Assembly: GCA_029865665.1 (NCBI GenBank)
Contig: JARXAV010000078.1
Span: 1-16,262 of the forward strand
Direction: 5' to 3'
DNA length: 16,262 nucleotides
From: Flectobacillus sp.
GTDB taxonomy: Bacteria; Bacteroidota; Bacteroidia; Cytophagales; Spirosomataceae
The notes beneath the pieces were generated by a model. It was not told the origin of the DNA. It ran no database searches and was given only the letters and a program-made list of their open reading frames with translations. Shown piece after piece: positions 14,843-16,262 of the stretch. The stretch's first letter is position 1; each line of letters opens with the position of its first letter. Both the position numbers and the translations under genes were made by a program.

Positions 14843-14885
14843 CCTTTTTTTAGTTGTACTCAAAAAAAGGTTACCTTTTTCAACT
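14843..14885 (-). promoter_or_regulatory. Leader segment with two competing hairpins before ugd
   Basis: CC plus seven T (14843-14851) can pair with seven A plus GG (14862-14870). The latter can instead pair with CCTTTTT (14874-14880), supported by AGTTG (14852-14856) with CAACT (14881-14885). The two folds exclude each other, and both lie in the predicted 5' untranslated leader of ugd. This resembles an attenuator layout, but no G+C-rich terminator stem is present, so a regulatory role is only suggested. Confidence 0.3.
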
Positions 14886-14895
14886 AAATTGTAAT

Positions 14896-14930
14896 CAAAG
14901 ATAAGTTTTTCCAAATTAAAAAAGTACAAA
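14896..14930 (-). promoter_or_regulatory. Predicted promoter of the 12-gene polysaccharide operon
   Basis: On the minus strand TTTG (14930-14927) and TATCTTTG (14903-14896) match the Bacteroidota -33 and -7 elements. The 23-base spacer is at the long end of the usual range. Transcription would start near 14889 and give a leader of about 120 bases before ugd. The -7 octamer is identical to that proposed for rmlD at 1832-1839. Confidence 0.45.
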
Positions 14931-14993
14931 TTAGGGGAATTCTGTAGGTAGAAATTAGTAAACGGTCGAAAATAAGCCCACTAACTTCCAAAC

Positions 14994-15150
14994 AGCCCCC
15001 TACCCCCCAGGGGGGGGAAATGTTCTACGATAATAGCCCCCTGGCCCCCAGAGGGGGAATGTTCTACGACATTGGCACCAGAAAGCCCCTGCATCCAAAA
15101 TAGCCCTCTGCTCGAAACGTCGAACCGCTCCAAAGGGGAGAATTGTTCTA
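14994..15150. repeat. Cluster of three CCCCCT...AGGGGG palindromic repeat units
   Basis: Two similar units lie at 14994-15030 and 15035-15069, both ending AATGTTCTACGA. A variant unit at 15103-15150 contains CGAAACGTCGAACCGC and ends in GAATTGTTCTA. Each unit begins AGCCC(C) and can fold on itself through its C-run and G-run. With 15151-15343 these repeats fill the gene-free stretch of about 580 bases between wzc and ugd; no reading frame here looks coding. Confidence 0.8.
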
Positions 15151-15226
15151 TAGCCCACTAATCGAAGCCTCTTAACCCCCAGAGGGAAACTTTTTGTAAA
15201 TTCCCCCTCTGGGGGTTAGTGGGCTA
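15151..15226. repeat. Two facing repeat units forming a long inverted repeat
   Basis: A forward unit (from 15151) and an inverted unit (15199-15228) face each other. TAGCCCACTA (15151-15160) pairs with TAGTGGGCTA (15217-15226), and TAACCCCCAGAGGG (15173-15186) pairs with CCCTCTGGGGGTTA (15205-15218). This could form a large hairpin in the DNA or in the wzc read-through transcript. A T-run is not present on the minus strand after it, so classic termination is uncertain. Confidence 0.75.
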
Positions 15227-15254
15227 TTGGGGATTAGAGGGCTGTTATAAAGTT

Positions 15255-15288
15255 CAAACGCTAACCAGCCAAGACTGATTAGCGTTTG
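15255..15288 (-). terminator. Stem-loop downstream of wzc, possible terminator
   Basis: CAAACGCTAA (15255-15264) pairs perfectly with TTAGCGTTTG (15279-15288), with CAG/CTG able to extend pairing inside the loop. It lies 56 bases after the wzc stop codon. The T-run that would follow on the minus strand is weak (AACTTTATAACA), so it may be a terminator helped by the next hairpin, or an mRNA-stabilising structure. Confidence 0.5.
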
Positions 15289-15343
15289 TAGGATTAAATT
15301 GACTTAGTCTTGATTAAGCATTACGCATTCATCATTAAGCATT

Positions 15344-16262
15344 CTACTCAAACCTCTCTTTTAATCTCTCCCACCAAGAAGATTCTTTATTACCGCCATA
15401 ATAACCATAAACCGAACCGTAGCCGTAGCCGTAGCCATACGTTGAACTACCTTTCACACCATTATACACAACGGTTAAGGCTGGCATTTTCTTACCCATA
15501 TAAATCTCACCTAGCGTTTTTAAAGCTGCTTTTGGCGTATATTCGTGACGTACTACAAAGATGGTTCCATCCACTAAAGGCGATACTACTTGTGCATCGG
15601 TCACTAGGCCAGACGGAGAACAGTCAATGATAATAAAATCAAAACGAGTTTCTAATTCTTTTAAAAAGACTGCCATACGGTTATTACTCAACAATTCCGC
15701 CGGGTTGGGCGGTACGGGACCACTGGCAATAAAGGATAAATTATTGATTGGCGTTGCCTGAATAATCTGATCTACAGAGCGTTGTCCAATCAAGTAATTC
15801 ACAATACCTACATCATTCGATAATTCGATGTACTCATGTAACTTAGGTTTACGAATATCTAAGTTCACTAGCATCACTTTGTTTCCTGCACTGGCTAAAC
15901 TCGCAGATAAGTTAAGGGAAATAAAACTTTTTCCTTCACCCGAGATAGAAGAAGTCATTAATACCTTTTTGGCAATTCCTACGGTTTCGTTGGGTAGGGT
16001 AAACTGCAAATTGGTACGTAAGATACGGAACTGCTCTACCACAAAGTTGTTCGACTTGATGTCTAACAAAGGTCCTTTTAGCTTTTTAGGCTTATGTCCT
16101 ACTTCTCCTAACACGGGAACTCCCTTCGTCTTTTTCTCAAAGTCTGATCTTGACTCTACCTTATCGTTGGCCATTACCATGATGTTGATGATCAATACCG
16201 GAATACCTAAGCCCGCTAATAAAGCAATCAGATAAATCATGATTCCTTTTGGTTTTACGGGT
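15344..16262 (-). CDS. wzc: Wzc-type polysaccharide co-polymerase / tyrosine autokinase (C-terminal part)
   Basis: Wzc is an inner-membrane protein that sets chain length and exports capsule in concert with the outer-membrane channel Wza. The frame stays open to the window edge upstream of the ATG at 16240 and encodes PVKPKGI before it, the expected Pro-rich run before the second membrane span (IYLIALLAGLGIPVLIIN). The gene is therefore 5'-truncated by the window. Counted from that Met, VPVLGEV is at 41-47, EQFRILRTNL at 69-78, Walker A ISGEGKS at 99-105, Walker A' NLDIRKP at 126-132, Walker B FIIIDCSP at 202-209, and a Gly-Tyr tail with seven tyrosines at 268-281, the likely autophosphorylation cluster. 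In Walker A' the first Asp is Asn. Confidence 0.95.
   Translation of the reverse strand, partial: PVKPKGIMIYLIALLAGLGIPVLIINIMVMANDKVESRSDFEKKTKGVPVLGEVGHKPKKLKGPLLDIKSNNFVVEQFRILRTNLQFTLPNETVGIAKKVLMTSSISGEGKSFISLNLSASLASAGNKVMLVNLDIRKPKLHEYIELSNDVGIVNYLIGQRSVDQIIQATPINNLSFIASGPVPPNPAELLSNNRMAVFLKELETRFDFIIIDCSPSGLVTDAQVVSPLVDGTIFVVRHEYTPKAALKTLGEIYMGKKMPALTVVYNGVKGSSTYGYGYGYGSVYGYYGGNKESSWWERLKERFE

Noticed and set aside
14994..15228. Insertion sequence ends
   Set aside because: The copies are self-palindromic units without a transposase gene or paired terminal inverted repeats around a coding region.
15310..15630. Plus-strand 106-codon frame near wzc
   Set aside because: Most of it is antisense to the well-supported wzc coding sequence, and it shows no recognisable domain.

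Overview
The window looks like a chromosomal capsule or exopolysaccharide locus from a member of the Bacteroidota. The evidence is low G+C, promoter-like TAnnTTTG (-7) and TTTG (-33) elements, almost no reliance on Shine-Dalgarno sites, a Bacteroidota-style Wzc tyrosine kinase with a Gly-Tyr C-terminal tail, and interspersed palindromic repeats of a kind common in that phylum. The genus cannot be settled from the sequence alone. Apart from a possible plus-strand fragment at the left edge, all genes are on the minus strand, so transcription runs from the right end towards the left.

Layout, in the direction of transcription. (1) 16262-15344 is the C-terminal part of wzc, the polysaccharide co-polymerase and tyrosine kinase; its 5' part lies outside the window. 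(2) 15343-14767 is a gene-free, repeat-rich stretch with a hairpin after wzc, several CCCCCT...AGGGGG palindromes, and a predicted promoter and structured leader for the next gene. (3) 14766-4477 is a tightly packed 12-gene operon: ugd (UDP-glucose dehydrogenase), a UDP-glucuronate 4-epimerase, wzx flippase, a SAT-like acetyltransferase, a GT2 glycosyltransferase, a second SAT-like acetyltransferase, a GT4 glycosyltransferase, wzy polymerase, a second GT2, a WcaF-type acetyltransferase, a VanZ-like membrane protein and a WecG/TagA-family (GT26) glycosyltransferase. Most junctions overlap, and a strong stem-loop terminator follows the last stop codon. (4) 4286-2126 holds fcl and gmd, the two GDP-L-fucose genes, with their own predicted promoter and a terminator. 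(5) 1698-856 is rmlD (last step of dTDP-L-rhamnose synthesis), separated from gmd by duplicated low-complexity repeats. (6) 855-93 has no gene; it holds a large inverted pair of 8-nt-period low-complexity arrays and a palindromic repeat. (7) 3-92 may be the 3' end of a plus-strand gene.

How the genes work together: Ugd and the epimerase make UDP-GlcA and UDP-GalA; Gmd and Fcl make GDP-L-fucose; RmlD makes dTDP-L-rhamnose. Four glycosyltransferases assemble a lipid-linked repeat unit, up to three acetyltransferases may decorate it, Wzx flips it, Wzy polymerises it, and Wzc controls chain length and export. No initiating phosphoglycosyltransferase, no rmlABC and no Wza are present in the window, so these must lie elsewhere. 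The system is a Wzx/Wzy pathway of known type. The least explained material is the set of intergenic repeat arrays that run up to gene stop codons, and the VanZ-like gene inside the operon.
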